From an uncultured Erysipelotrichaceae bacterium (GTDB lineage: Bacteria > Bacillota_I > Bacilli_A > RF39 > UBA660): 8,182 nt of DNA. The notes under the pieces are model-generated. The model was given only the letters and a program-made list of their open reading frames with translations. It ran no database searches and was not told the origin of the DNA. Shown in pieces: positions 1 to 6,505 of this stretch. The first letter of the stretch is position 1; every line of letters starts with the position of its first letter. A program made the translations under genes and the position numbers. The stretch is from NCBI GenBank assembly GCA_902797005.1, contig CADBRE010000058.1, forward strand, positions 1 through 8,182, read 5' to 3'.

Positions 1-1059
1 ACTACTATATGCATTCTTTTTCAAAACTTTTTTATCAATTATATACTCATCTAGTGAAAGTTTGTCAAGTATGACTTTATCACTTCTGTTAAGAGCTTCT
101 TCTAACGCCTCTTCTTCAGTTAAATTAACTTCTTTATAAGTGTAAAGTTCTTTCTTTTCGTTTATTATTTTAAAGAATAAATAAGGTTTTTCAACTAATA
201 ATTCTTCTTCATTCATTGACATATTAGTTTCATATTTTCCCATCAATGTAAACTTTTTTCCAAATATATCTAGATAAACGTGATTTATTACTTCACCGGT
301 TTTTTCATAAACTATGTGCTTATAAGGAACTGTAGTGTTTACTTTATACCAAACTTCTGCATATACTCGCCCACTTGCATTTACTGTGTCTACTAATGTT
401 TCATCTTTCATAATGCTTCCACTTATTATAGTTTCACCTTTTTTAACTAGCTCATTTACTTCTTTTACTTTAGATCCTTTGTTAACTAGAATATACTTTA
501 TCATACCGTCTTTTCTTGCAACGATATCTGTTTTTCGCGCGTCTTCATTTCTTACTGTTATTACTCTTTCAGTTAAGTTTACTGTGTATTTAGTTCCTAC
601 TCTTTCTATTTCTATCCATTCTAGAGTTGTTTCGTTTTCTTTAAGTATCTTTTCTTTGATTTTATCTATCTCTTTTTTACTTTTAACAAACTTATACTTT
701 TTTATTCCATTTTCACTTAGGTTATCAAGCACAATTTCTCTTAAGTTACTGTTAGATGATATTACTTCAACTTCAAATATGGTATTTGATAAAACTAAAA
801 CTGCTATGTAACCAATTATGAGTGATATTAAGAATATGTAATGCTTTTTTAAGAAATTAAGTGTTCCTTTTAAGCCATAGTATTTAAGCACTTTAACACT
901 AAAAAACAAAGATAACTTTTCAATATTTTCTTCATTAGTTTTTAAATAAACTTTATTATCTTTTAAATACAAGTCTTCATAATAGATATTATTTCTTACT
1001 AGGAAGGATACTACTTTATAGTATTCTTCCTTTATATATATAAGCACTAGATCATTCAT
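1..1059 (-). CDS. yqfD: Sporulation protein YqfD, partial (C-terminus beyond window edge)
   Basis: I translated this frame by hand: it is open from ATG at 1059 to base 1, giving 353 codons with no stop, so the C-terminus lies outside the window. The family is normally about 400 aa, so most of it is present. A short soluble N-terminal region (about 1-75) is followed by one membrane segment (about 74-92, YIFLISLIIGYIAVLVL). A long extracytoplasmic part follows, with the family hallmarks NLTERV (about residue 181) and a DGMI..ILVN.GS.V..G..IISGS stretch (about 204-235). YqfD is a membrane protein required for sporulation and is sigma-E controlled in Bacillus subtilis (established); its biochemical role is unknown. 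The start overlaps the yqfC stop by 8 bases, with AAGGG about 10 bases upstream of the ATG, so the two genes are probably translationally coupled. phoH is the usual next gene but cannot be seen here. Confidence 0.88.
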   Translation of the reverse strand, partial: MNDLVLIYIKEEYYKVVSFLVRNNIYYEDLYLKDNKVYLKTNEENIEKLSLFFSVKVLKYYGLKGTLNFLKKHYIFLISLIIGYIAVLVLSNTIFEVEVISSNSNLREIVLDNLSENGIKKYKFVKSKKEIDKIKEKILKENETTLEWIEIERVGTKYTVNLTERVITVRNEDARKTDIVARKDGMIKYILVNKGSKVKEVNELVKKGETIISGSIMKDETLVDTVNASGRVYAEVWYKVNTTVPYKHIVYEKTGEVINHVYLDIFGKKFTLMGKYETNMSMNEEELLVEKPYLFFKIINEKKELYTYKEVNLTEEEALEEALNRSDKVILDKLSLDEYIIDKKVLKKNAYSS

Positions 1060-1288
1060 TAAGCTCGACCCTTTTTACTATGCCACTCATTAGTAGTTCT
1101 TTCTTGTCTAGTTTTAATAGTTTAAAACTGCTTCCATAAATCTTAACTATCTTGTTATTTATTTTAATAAAGGCTTCAGTTTCTGTTATATCAATTATGC
1201 TTTGATAATTCATTATGTGGACTTTTCCGTTTAATAGTGATATTCTGTATTCTTCATTCTTTAAGTATGTTTTTAGTGTATCAAGCAT
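1052..1288 (-). CDS. yqfC: YqfC/YabP-family sporulation protein
   Basis: This is a small protein (78 aa from the preferred start, usual length about 90) with the YabP/YqfC beta-rich pattern: a strand pair around YRISLLNGKVHIMNYQSI, then a block ending in a hydrophobic strand and LLMSGIVKRVELNE, matching the family's ...I.G.I..VEF ending. The role is in sporulation in the mother cell; the exact function is unknown. Its position directly before yqfD is the classic arrangement and strengthens both calls. Two starts are possible. ATG at 1300 (82 aa) has no ribosome binding site, whereas ATG at 1288 has GGTGA ending 5 bases upstream, inside the longer reading frame, so I prefer 1288. The family assignment rests on the residue pattern plus gene order. 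Confidence 0.8.
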   Translation of the reverse strand: MLDTLKTYLKNEEYRISLLNGKVHIMNYQSIIDITETEAFIKINNKIVKIYGSSFKLLKLDKKELLMSGIVKRVELNE

Positions 1289-1316
1289 TTTCTTCACCAT
1301 TTAATTTTATGCTGGG

Positions 1317-1355
1317 AAACATTAAAAAAACACTAATGAATTATCTTTAATGTTT
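1317..1355. repeat. 10-bp perfect inverted repeat upstream of yqfC
   Basis: AAACATTAAA at 1317-1326 is matched by its exact complement TTTAATGTTT at 1346-1355, with 19 bases between. It lies in the presumed yqfC leader or promoter. It could be an operator or an RNA stem, but it contains only one G-C pair per arm and may be chance. Confidence 0.35.
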
Positions 1356-1410
1356 ATATTTTAACACTTTTTGAACTGCTTCATCGATTTACTTTCTATT
1401 CTTTTTTGTT

Positions 1411-1439
1411 ATTATAGTTATATTTTTGCCTTCGTCTAA
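1411..1439 (-). promoter_or_regulatory. Candidate promoter of yqfC-yqfD (weak)
   Basis: On the minus strand a perfect TATAAT lies at 1411-1416, with TTAGAC 17 bases upstream at 1434-1439, a poor -35. It would give a leader of about 115 bases. Sporulation genes of this type normally use sigma-E. A sigma-E-like -10 (CATAAAAT) is present at 1303-1310, just before the coding region, but I see no good -35 for it. Either site could be chance in DNA this AT-rich. Confidence 0.25.
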
Positions 1440-1450
1440 TTTATGGTTTA

Positions 1451-1478
1451 AAAAAGAAAAAGGTGCTTTTAAGCACCT
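1451..1478 (-). terminator. Intrinsic terminator of the fibre operon
   Basis: AGGTGCTT and AAGCACCT form an 8-bp perfect stem at 1461-1478 with a two-base centre (in practice 7 bp with a 4-base loop). On the minus strand it is followed directly by TTTTCTTTTTT. It sits 24 bases after the stop of the beta-helix gene, the last gene of the unit, and separates it from yqfC. Confidence 0.9.
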
Positions 1479-1502
1479 AAATTGACTTTATAATTATATT
1501 TA

Positions 1503-3143
1503 TTAATACTGTGTAGTTCCAGCTACAAATGGAGTTGTTGTATCGAAGTAATTACCAGAAGTAGTTACACCAGTTAAACCTGTTCCACCAGTAATATTAA
1601 CTTTAACGCCATTAGCATAAGCTTTCATAACTGAAACTTTACCGTTATTGTTATCAGCAAATGCATTAGCATTCATAATTTCGAATGTACCTCTTGAAGC
1701 ATTTGTACTAAATGTTCCACCATTAATATTAATAGCAGTAGTTGCTTCATATTTACCTAAGTTAAGTACTGTAATAGCATTACCTATACCATTAGTTGAT
1801 TTAATTGTACCGTTAGTAATATTTAATACTGGATAGATACTAGTAGCACTACTTGCTGCAGGTTTCTCATAAGTACCACTTATTACTGTAATAGCATCTC
1901 CAAACCATGGCTCACCACTATAGTTATAGTAATCTTGATATGAATCATAGTCACCATCATTTGTACTTAAAGATCCATTAATTTCTCCACCATTAATATT
2001 TACTGTAGCCATTCTGTATAGAATACCACCATTGAATGTACCACCATTTACTGTTAAAGTACCTGGGTTTGGAATATAGATATTGTATCCTTTTCCAGAA
2101 TTAAATGTTCCTCCATTGATTTCCATGTTAAAGTCTTTATATTCACCATTAGCATTACTTGAGAAACACAAACTACTACAATTAAATGTTCCATCATTAA
2201 CAACAACTTTTCCGCCATCTACAAATACAGCATTGTAATCTGTATTATATGAACCTTTATTAATTGTTAATATTGCATCTTCAGTTACATAAAATGCATT
2301 AGTTCCAGCTTTACCATTAAATGTGCCATTACCTTCAACTGTAAGATTACCATTAACAGTTATAGAACCATTATAGCTCTTGCTATTTAAATCAAGTGTA
2401 ACATTTTTACCAGCAGGTATTACTAAATTACTGTCAGTCTTAGTTACAGCATTTGTTAATGTAATATCTACATTTGTAAGTGTGCTATCACTTAAAATTG
2501 ATGTTAATTCTCCTACGCCTTCAGCTGATGCATATACAATTGGATCTGATGCAGAAGTTGCATTTGCCATTGCACTAGTCTTCTCAGTTGAAGCTACTAG
2601 ATTAACAGTAAAGTTTATTCCACTTTCTATATCTAATCTAGGTTGTTTAATCATTTCAACTTTAATAGTTACTTTTGTAACTTCACCCTTATTTGTTAAT
2701 TCACTATCAGCTACTGTTTTAGTTACTCTAAAGTATTCTTTAGATGTATTTGCATCTACATCTGCATAGATGTATGCTGGTATTCCTTCTGATTCATTTA
2801 CTACATTATATTCAAGTGTAACACTATCTCCTAGTTCGAATCCTTCACTAATAGCAAATGTTGCTGTGTGATCTCCTGTAACATCTAATGTTACATTTGC
2901 TGCATCTATTCCGTTAGTACTAGACACTACTGCAGCTTTTGTTTCAGCGTCTGTTACATAAGTGTTATCTGCTGCATCAAATTTTACGAATCTTACTTTG
3001 AAATCTTCATTTGTAGCACTACCTTTTGCAGTGGCAGTACCATTAATATTAAATGTTATGTTTGTAAGTGCAGCATATCCTATTCCTAGGAATACTACAC
3101 CGACTAGCATTAATAGCCAGTATTTTCCTTTTAAATTTTTCAT
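1503..3143 (-). CDS. SipW-dependent TasA-like module fused to NGGTF-repeat beta-helix surface protein
   Basis: This is a secreted 546-aa protein. Residues 1-24 form a SipW-type signal peptide (basic start, hydrophobic core, LGIGYA before a likely cut ahead of ALTN). Residues 25-190 form a TasA/camelysin-like beta domain, clearly paralogous to the next gene upstream (shared LTN..., GTA.AKGSAT.EDF.VR and an ..GEV..VTI.V motif). Residues 205-525 hold about ten imperfect copies of a strand-turn unit such as LTVNGGTFNGG, MEINGGTFNSG and ININGGTFST, the pattern of a right-handed beta-helix of the pectin-lyase-like or adhesin kind. The only two cysteines, in CSSLC (322-326), could form a disulfide. 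There is no LPXTG and no C-terminal membrane segment, so I infer attachment by incorporation into or onto a fibre. GAGGT lies 5 bases before the ATG. The gene starts 24 bases after the TasA-like gene ends and is the last of the operon. Ligand and enzymatic activity are unknown; I see no catalytic motif. Confidence 0.85.
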   Translation of the reverse strand: MKNLKGKYWLLMLVGVVFLGIGYAALTNITFNINGTATAKGSATNEDFKVRFVKFDAADNTYVTDAETKAAVVSSTNGIDAANVTLDVTGDHTATFAISEGFELGDSVTLEYNVVNESEGIPAYIYADVDANTSKEYFRVTKTVADSELTNKGEVTKVTIKVEMIKQPRLDIESGINFTVNLVASTEKTSAMANATSASDPIVYASAEGVGELTSILSDSTLTNVDITLTNAVTKTDSNLVIPAGKNVTLDLNSKSYNGSITVNGNLTVEGNGTFNGKAGTNAFYVTEDAILTINKGSYNTDYNAVFVDGGKVVVNDGTFNCSSLCFSSNANGEYKDFNMEINGGTFNSGKGYNIYIPNPGTLTVNGGTFNGGILYRMATVNINGGEINGSLSTNDGDYDSYQDYYNYSGEPWFGDAITVISGTYEKPAASSATSIYPVLNITNGTIKSTNGIGNAITVLNLGKYEATTAININGGTFSTNASRGTFEIMNANAFADNNNGKVSVMKAYANGVKVNITGGTGLTGVTTSGNYFDTTTPFVAGTTQY

Positions 3144-3167
3144 TTTCTACCTCTTTCCTTAATTATT

Positions 3168-3758
3168 TTAGTTAGCAGGTTCTACTGCTTCTGCTTCATA
3201 TGATACTGTAAATGTACCAGTTGTATCTAGTTTGTTTTGTGCTATACATTTAACTGTTACGGTTACTGGTAAAACTTCACCAGGTTGTAATACTTCATTA
3301 GTATCAGCATCAACAGTTACAGTAAATAAATCACTTTGGTCATTAGTTACTGCATCATTTGCTATTTTTATTTTAGCATCTAGATTAGTTGATAGGTTAG
3401 CTACATAATACTTAATAGTTACTTCATCATTTGTAGCCATACCATCTACTGAAAAAGTAGCATGAGTATCATCAGTTAAACTAGCTGTTGCTGTAGCACC
3501 TGCACTAGCAGTAGTATCAACTACAACTGGATTAGCAGCTACAGCTTTAACACTTTCATAAGTATTTGCTGTATCAGTAGCATTTACATATCTTACTCTG
3601 AAATCTTCTTGAGTTGCTGATCCCTTAGCTTTTGCAGTACCTGTTATAGATAAGTTTACATTAGTTAATGCAGCATATCCAATACCTAATGCTATTATAC
3701 CCACTAATACTCCTAATAATAATTTCCCTCTCTTAGAATTTTGTCTGTTCATAATCAT
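3168..3758 (-). CDS. TasA/camelysin-like protein with SipW-type signal peptide (probable major fibre subunit)
   Basis: This 196-aa secreted protein begins with a basic head (MNRQNSKRGK), a hydrophobic core and ALGIGYA|ALTN, the pattern of SipW-dependent signal peptides. The predicted cut after GYA (residue 29) mirrors the known cut after TWA in Bacillus TasA. The mature part is beta-rich and Thr/Ala/Val-rich, with the CalY/TasA-type elements of a conserved first strand, an ATFSVDGMATNDEVTIKYYV.N.S strand pair near 95-120 and a LPVTVTVK strand near 163. Such proteins assemble into extracellular fibres by donation of the N-terminal strand (established for TasA); here this is inference. It is the smallest structural gene and has its own candidate promoter, so it is probably the major subunit. 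Two starts are possible: ATG at 3758 and ATG at 3752. The second has AAGGAG at 8-base spacing and gives MNRQNSK...; the first relies on an earlier AAAGGA. The choice adds or removes two residues only. Confidence 0.87.
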   Translation of the reverse strand: MIMNRQNSKRGKLLLGVLVGIIALGIGYAALTNVNLSITGTAKAKGSATQEDFRVRYVNATDTANTYESVKAVAANPVVVDTTASAGATATASLTDDTHATFSVDGMATNDEVTIKYYVANLSTNLDAKIKIANDAVTNDQSDLFTVTVDADTNEVLQPGEVLPVTVTVKCIAQNKLDTTGTFTVSYEAEAVEPAN

Positions 3759-3795
3759 TTCTCCTTCCTTTTCATAGACTTCCTTCTATTTTCAT
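3759..3795 (-). repeat. Duplicated leader segment carrying two ribosome-binding sites
   Basis: On the minus strand ATGAAAATAGAAGGAAG (3795-3779) recurs 20 bases later as ATGAAAAGGAAGGAGAA (3775-3759), ending at the ATG of the TasA-like gene. Each copy begins with an ATG and carries a purine-rich Shine-Dalgarno-like core. The second copy encodes a six-codon reading frame MKRKEK whose TGA overlaps the ATG at 3758 (ATGA); the first encodes MKIEGSL, whose TGA overlaps the next ATG. I read this primarily as a small tandem duplication. Translation of the micro-frames is unproven. Confidence 0.45.
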
Positions 3796-3799
3796 ATTA

Positions 3800-3828
3800 A
3801 TTTTAGCATATGTTTTTACATAATGCAC
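3800..3828 (-). promoter_or_regulatory. Candidate internal promoter for the TasA-like subunit gene
   Basis: On the minus strand TGCTAAAAT (3808-3800) is an extended -10 with five of six consensus bases. The -35 position (3823-3828, GTGCAT at 17-base spacing) is weak, as is common for extended -10 promoters. It lies in the only sizeable gap inside the operon (104 bases) and would give a leader of about 40 bases ending at the TasA-like gene. It would let the subunit genes be made in excess over the peptidase. Confidence 0.4.
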
Positions 3829-3844
3829 TACATTTTTTTCTTTT

Positions 3845-3862
3845 TTTACAACTCTTTGTAAA
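3845..3862 (-). other. Short hairpin directly after a stop codon, no U-tract
   Basis: TTTACAA and TTGTAAA form a perfect 7-bp stem around a four-base loop. It starts at the base after the TAG of the 245-aa protein gene. On the minus strand it is followed by an A-rich run, not by T, so it is not a standard terminator. It could be an RNA processing or stabilising element between the upstream membrane genes and the downstream subunits. The stem has a single G-C pair and may be chance. Confidence 0.25.
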
Positions 3863-4600
3863 CTAACCACTCTCCTTCTCTTTTATTACCAAATCAGATG
3901 CTATATTTTCTACAGTTAAGACTCCTTCTTTATAAGAATAATTAGCTTCTCCTTCAACAATAACATCTTCTGGAATATCATCTATAAATTCTATTATTAA
4001 ATCATTGCCATCCACTACTATAATAGGATAATTATGATTAACAATATTTTGATAACTAATATTATATACTTCTCTAAATCTAAAGTTTAAATAAGAGTTT
4101 AGTGTGTTTTTACTATCAACTATTTCTTCATTTGTTATATTCTCTTTATACTTAAATGTAATTGTAAATGTTTTCTCTTCTTCTGGTCCAATCTTTTCAT
4201 ACTTATTAATTCCATTTATTTCAAAGATTATAATATCATTTAATTCATCCAAAGTGGTTTTATAAAAATCTTCGTTTTTAACAACTTCTATAAAGCTTAA
4301 ATCTTTAAGAGTGTTATTTTTAATTTTAATTTCATAAGTAATATAAGAATCTTTATCTATTCCTAACACTATTTCTGTATTAAATATAGTTTTAGTAGCG
4401 TTTATAACTCTTGAAGAAGAATCTACATTTACACTGTCTAAGTAATCAGCACTAATTATATCTACACTTGTACTTGCAAGAGCATTTGCATATCCTGTTA
4501 TATTTAAATCAGTACTAGAAATAGTCGCGTATGCTATGCCTAGAAATAAAGTGGATAAGCAAATTAATGAAGTAAAAAACTTTATTTTTTTATTAAGCAT
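3863..4600 (-). CDS. Third SipW-type signal peptide protein, probable minor fibre or anchor component
   Basis: This 245-aa protein has the signature MLNKKIKFF, a hydrophobic core, LFLGIAYA|TISSTDLNITGYANA, so it should be exported and cut by the same peptidase; the likely cut follows AYA at residue 25. Residues about 45-175 form a beta-rich domain with a DSYITYEIKIKNNTLKDL strand pair and GPEEEKTFTITFKYKE, resembling the Ig-like, TasA-type fold but diverged. Residues about 178-241 (starting YNISYQNIVN and ending in VLTVENIASDLVI) form a separate small beta domain that I cannot name. There is no C-terminal anchor or sortase signal. AGGAGG stands 8 bases before the ATG. An earlier out-of-frame ATG lies 2 bases after the Shine-Dalgarno sequence and is too close to be used. 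The stop of the DUF5305 gene is 17 bases upstream. By position and divergence I infer a TapA-like accessory or base subunit; a second polymerising subunit is the alternative. Confidence 0.75.
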   Translation of the reverse strand: MLNKKIKFFTSLICLSTLFLGIAYATISSTDLNITGYANALASTSVDIISADYLDSVNVDSSSRVINATKTIFNTEIVLGIDKDSYITYEIKIKNNTLKDLSFIEVVKNEDFYKTTLDELNDIIIFEINGINKYEKIGPEEEKTFTITFKYKENITNEEIVDSKNTLNSYLNFRFREVYNISYQNIVNHNYPIIVVDGNDLIIEFIDDIPEDVIVEGEANYSYKEGVLTVENIASDLVIKEKESG

Positions 4601-4617
4601 AGCATTTCCCTCCTATT

Positions 4618-6492
4618 TTATTTTTTCTTAGCTCTTGTTGTTTTTGTTTCTTTTTTAGCTTTTGTTAAAGTTACCGGTTTAAACTTTACTGATTTTTCAT
4701 CAGACTTTTTAACAGTAGCTTTTTTACTTGTTTTAACTTCTTTAATCTTAGTTGTTTCTTTCTTTACAGTCTTTGTAGGTTTAACTAAATCCTTAACTAT
4801 CTTTTCAGGACTTTTAAGCTTTCTTTTAACCTTAGGTTTCTCATCTTCCTTAGGTTTAGTTACTTTTGCTTTTTCTTTAATAACTACCTTTTTAACAGTT
4901 TTAGGTTTTTCCTCTTTTTTAGAAGTCTTATTAGGTTTAATCAAATCTTTTACTATCTTTTCTGGTGTCTTTAATTTTCTTTTTACCTTAGGTTTCTCTT
5001 CTTCCTTAAGTTTAGTTACTTTTACAGTTTCTTTCTTTGCACTTTTTACCAAATCTTTTATTATTTTATCTGGTTTTTTAAGCGTTCTTTTAACCTTAGG
5101 TTTTTCTTCTTTAACAGAAGTTTTAACTACTTTTTTAGGCTCTTCTTTGACTTTCTTTGCCTTTATTTCTACTACTTTAGGTGCAGCTTTTTCTTTCTTT
5201 TCAGCTTTCTTAGCAGCAGCTTTTATATCAGATAATTTATAGCTAGTTGTTTTTTCAAGTTGCTCATATAATTTTTCTTTACTGTTTTTATTACCCATTA
5301 TAACATTATCAGCATCAAGTTTATGCATTGTAATTGTTCTAGTTGCATCATCTATCTGGGCATCTATATATTGTTTAGTGAATTTTTGTTCAGCTAGAGT
5401 TTCTTTATTTAAATTCGTAACATCATACTCAGGCGTTTCTACACCGTGTTTATTTGCAATTATATCAACTACTCTTAAAGCATAAGAATAAATTGTATAT
5501 TCATTAGCTGGTATAATAAAGAAGGTTCCTGTATTCTTAGTATTGTGTACCATTAAAATTGGCTTTTGAAGACAATCTCTAACTTCAAGTAAATCATCAA
5601 ATGATTTTAATTTATATACCATTGATGCGCCAATCTTATGTGAAGAAGATATCTCTTGAATATATGGCGAATAGTTACTTAATATTGATTTTAATTTCTT
5701 TTTATATAAAGCTAGAGGTGTTCTACTATTAAAGTAATATATTACTAAGAATAGAATCATTATTGAAGCACCTGTAAGAAGTATAGAACCTACTACAAGA
5801 AATTCTCTTTTTTCTCCATTTACTTTAACTGTTATATAGTTTCCTTTAGAGTTTTGTAAATCACTATTTAAATCAATTGATACAGTCTTAGTTGTTAATG
5901 GTATGTTAAGGCTTATAACTTTGTTATTATTAATCTCTGATAGATATTCATTATCACTATCTAAAAGTGTTACATACATAGCTACTTTTAAAGTGCTATC
6001 AGATTTATCTAAGTCAAAATCTTTTACAAAACCTTTAATTAATTCGTTGTATTTGTTGTAATCTATCTTTATGTTCTTATCAATAGTTATATTACCTTTA
6101 TTTGATTGAGTTCCAGAAGTATATAGTAAATCTTTGTGTTCATAATACGTTACATCATCATCTTTATCTTTAACACTTAACTCAGCCATTATTTTATATG
6201 AATAATTATAATTAATAGCTTCTGTTGGAAAATCTAAATCATATTTATAATCAGCACTTATGTAGTCAATTAGATTTGCTATATATTTACTATCTTTTCC
6301 TAAATATTTGTCTGTAAAGTAATTGTTTTCTTTTAGATATACCTTGTAATCTAAATCACTCTTTTCTACATATTCTATCTTGTAATCAATGTTTTCTTTT
6401 AAATACATACCTATAAAAACGAGAGAACAAAGTACTAATATTCCCGCGAATGTTCCATATACAGGTATTATTTTCATTTTTTTCTTTTTCAT
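4618..6492 (-). CDS. DUF5305-type membrane protein with lysine-rich cytoplasmic tail
   Basis: This 624-aa protein (from the preferred start) has an N-terminal membrane segment (about 8-30), an extracytoplasmic domain of about 200 residues rich in Y, D and N, a second membrane segment (about 231-254), then a cytoplasmic part. The layout and the motif run YKKKLKSILSNY, LKSFDDLLEVRD.LQKPIL, FFIIPANEYTIYSYAL match my memory of DUF5305 proteins, which often lie next to SipW-type peptidases; function unknown. From about residue 425 to the end the sequence is low-complexity and about 37 percent lysine, with three copies of an EKPKVKR.LK.P.KI.KDL.K unit. Start: ATG at 6492 has GAGGTG 4 bases upstream and begins 13 bases after the peptidase stop. 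An earlier ATG at 6528 has no ribosome binding site and would overlap the peptidase gene by 23 bases, so I rejected it. A scaffold or chaperone for the peptidase or its substrates is inference. Confidence 0.72.
   Translation of the reverse strand: MKKKKMKIIPVYGTFAGILVLCSLVFIGMYLKENIDYKIEYVEKSDLDYKVYLKENNYFTDKYLGKDSKYIANLIDYISADYKYDLDFPTEAINYNYSYKIMAELSVKDKDDDVTYYEHKDLLYTSGTQSNKGNITIDKNIKIDYNKYNELIKGFVKDFDLDKSDSTLKVAMYVTLLDSDNEYLSEINNNKVISLNIPLTTKTVSIDLNSDLQNSKGNYITVKVNGEKREFLVVGSILLTGASIMILFLVIYYFNSRTPLALYKKKLKSILSNYSPYIQEISSSHKIGASMVYKLKSFDDLLEVRDCLQKPILMVHNTKNTGTFFIIPANEYTIYSYALRVVDIIANKHGVETPEYDVTNLNKETLAEQKFTKQYIDAQIDDATRTITMHKLDADNVIMGNKNSKEKLYEQLEKTTSYKLSDIKAAAKKAEKKEKAAPKVVEIKAKKVKEEPKKVVKTSVKEEKPKVKRTLKKPDKIIKDLVKSAKKETVKVTKLKEEEKPKVKRKLKTPEKIVKDLIKPNKTSKKEEKPKTVKKVVIKEKAKVTKPKEDEKPKVKRKLKSPEKIVKDLVKPTKTVKKETTKIKEVKTSKKATVKKSDEKSVKFKPVTLTKAKKETKTTRAKKK
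4780..5109 (-). repeat. Three-copy coding repeat in the lysine-rich tail
   Basis: A 22-residue unit of the form (E/D)EKPKVKR.LK.P(E/D)KI(I/V)KDL(I/V)K is encoded three times, at 5044-5109, 4936-5001 and 4780-4845. The linkers of 14 and 30 residues are rich in K, T and E. Each copy has a proline-containing basic head and an amphipathic KIVKDLVK segment that could form a short helix. The differences between copies are mostly conservative, so the unit seems kept by selection rather than freshly duplicated. Confidence 0.7.
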
Positions 6493-6496
6493 TTTA

Positions 6497-6502
6497 CACC
6501 TC
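6497..6502 (-). promoter_or_regulatory. Ribosome binding site that decides the DUF5305 gene start
   Basis: GAGGTG on the minus strand lies between the peptidase stop codon and the ATG at 6492, four bases before that ATG. No comparable site precedes the earlier ATG at 6528. Confidence 0.75.
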
Positions 6503-6505
6503 TTT

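Noticed and set aside
335..811. Plus-strand open frame of 158 codons with several hydrophobic stretches
   Set aside because: It is antisense to yqfD, whose motifs are clear in the other frame. The hydrophobic composition comes from reverse-reading an AT-rich, Lys/Glu-rich gene.
1569..2531. Periodic repeats as a CRISPR array or DNA tandem repeat
   Set aside because: The periodicity is in the protein (NGGTF-type turns) with degenerate codons and uneven spacing, inside a long open frame; no constant repeat or spacer structure.
1648..3162. Three plus-strand open frames inside the beta-helix gene region
   Set aside because: They are antisense to a gene with an obvious signal peptide and repeats; no ribosome binding sites or recognisable motifs.
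3845..3862. Hairpin as an intrinsic terminator splitting the operon
   Set aside because: The minus-strand side after the stem is A-rich without a T run, and the stem has one G-C pair. It is kept only as a possible RNA element.
1503..4600. Sortase-assembled pilus
   Set aside because: None of the three secreted proteins has LPXTG or a C-terminal membrane segment, and no sortase is encoded. The signals are of SipW/TasA type.
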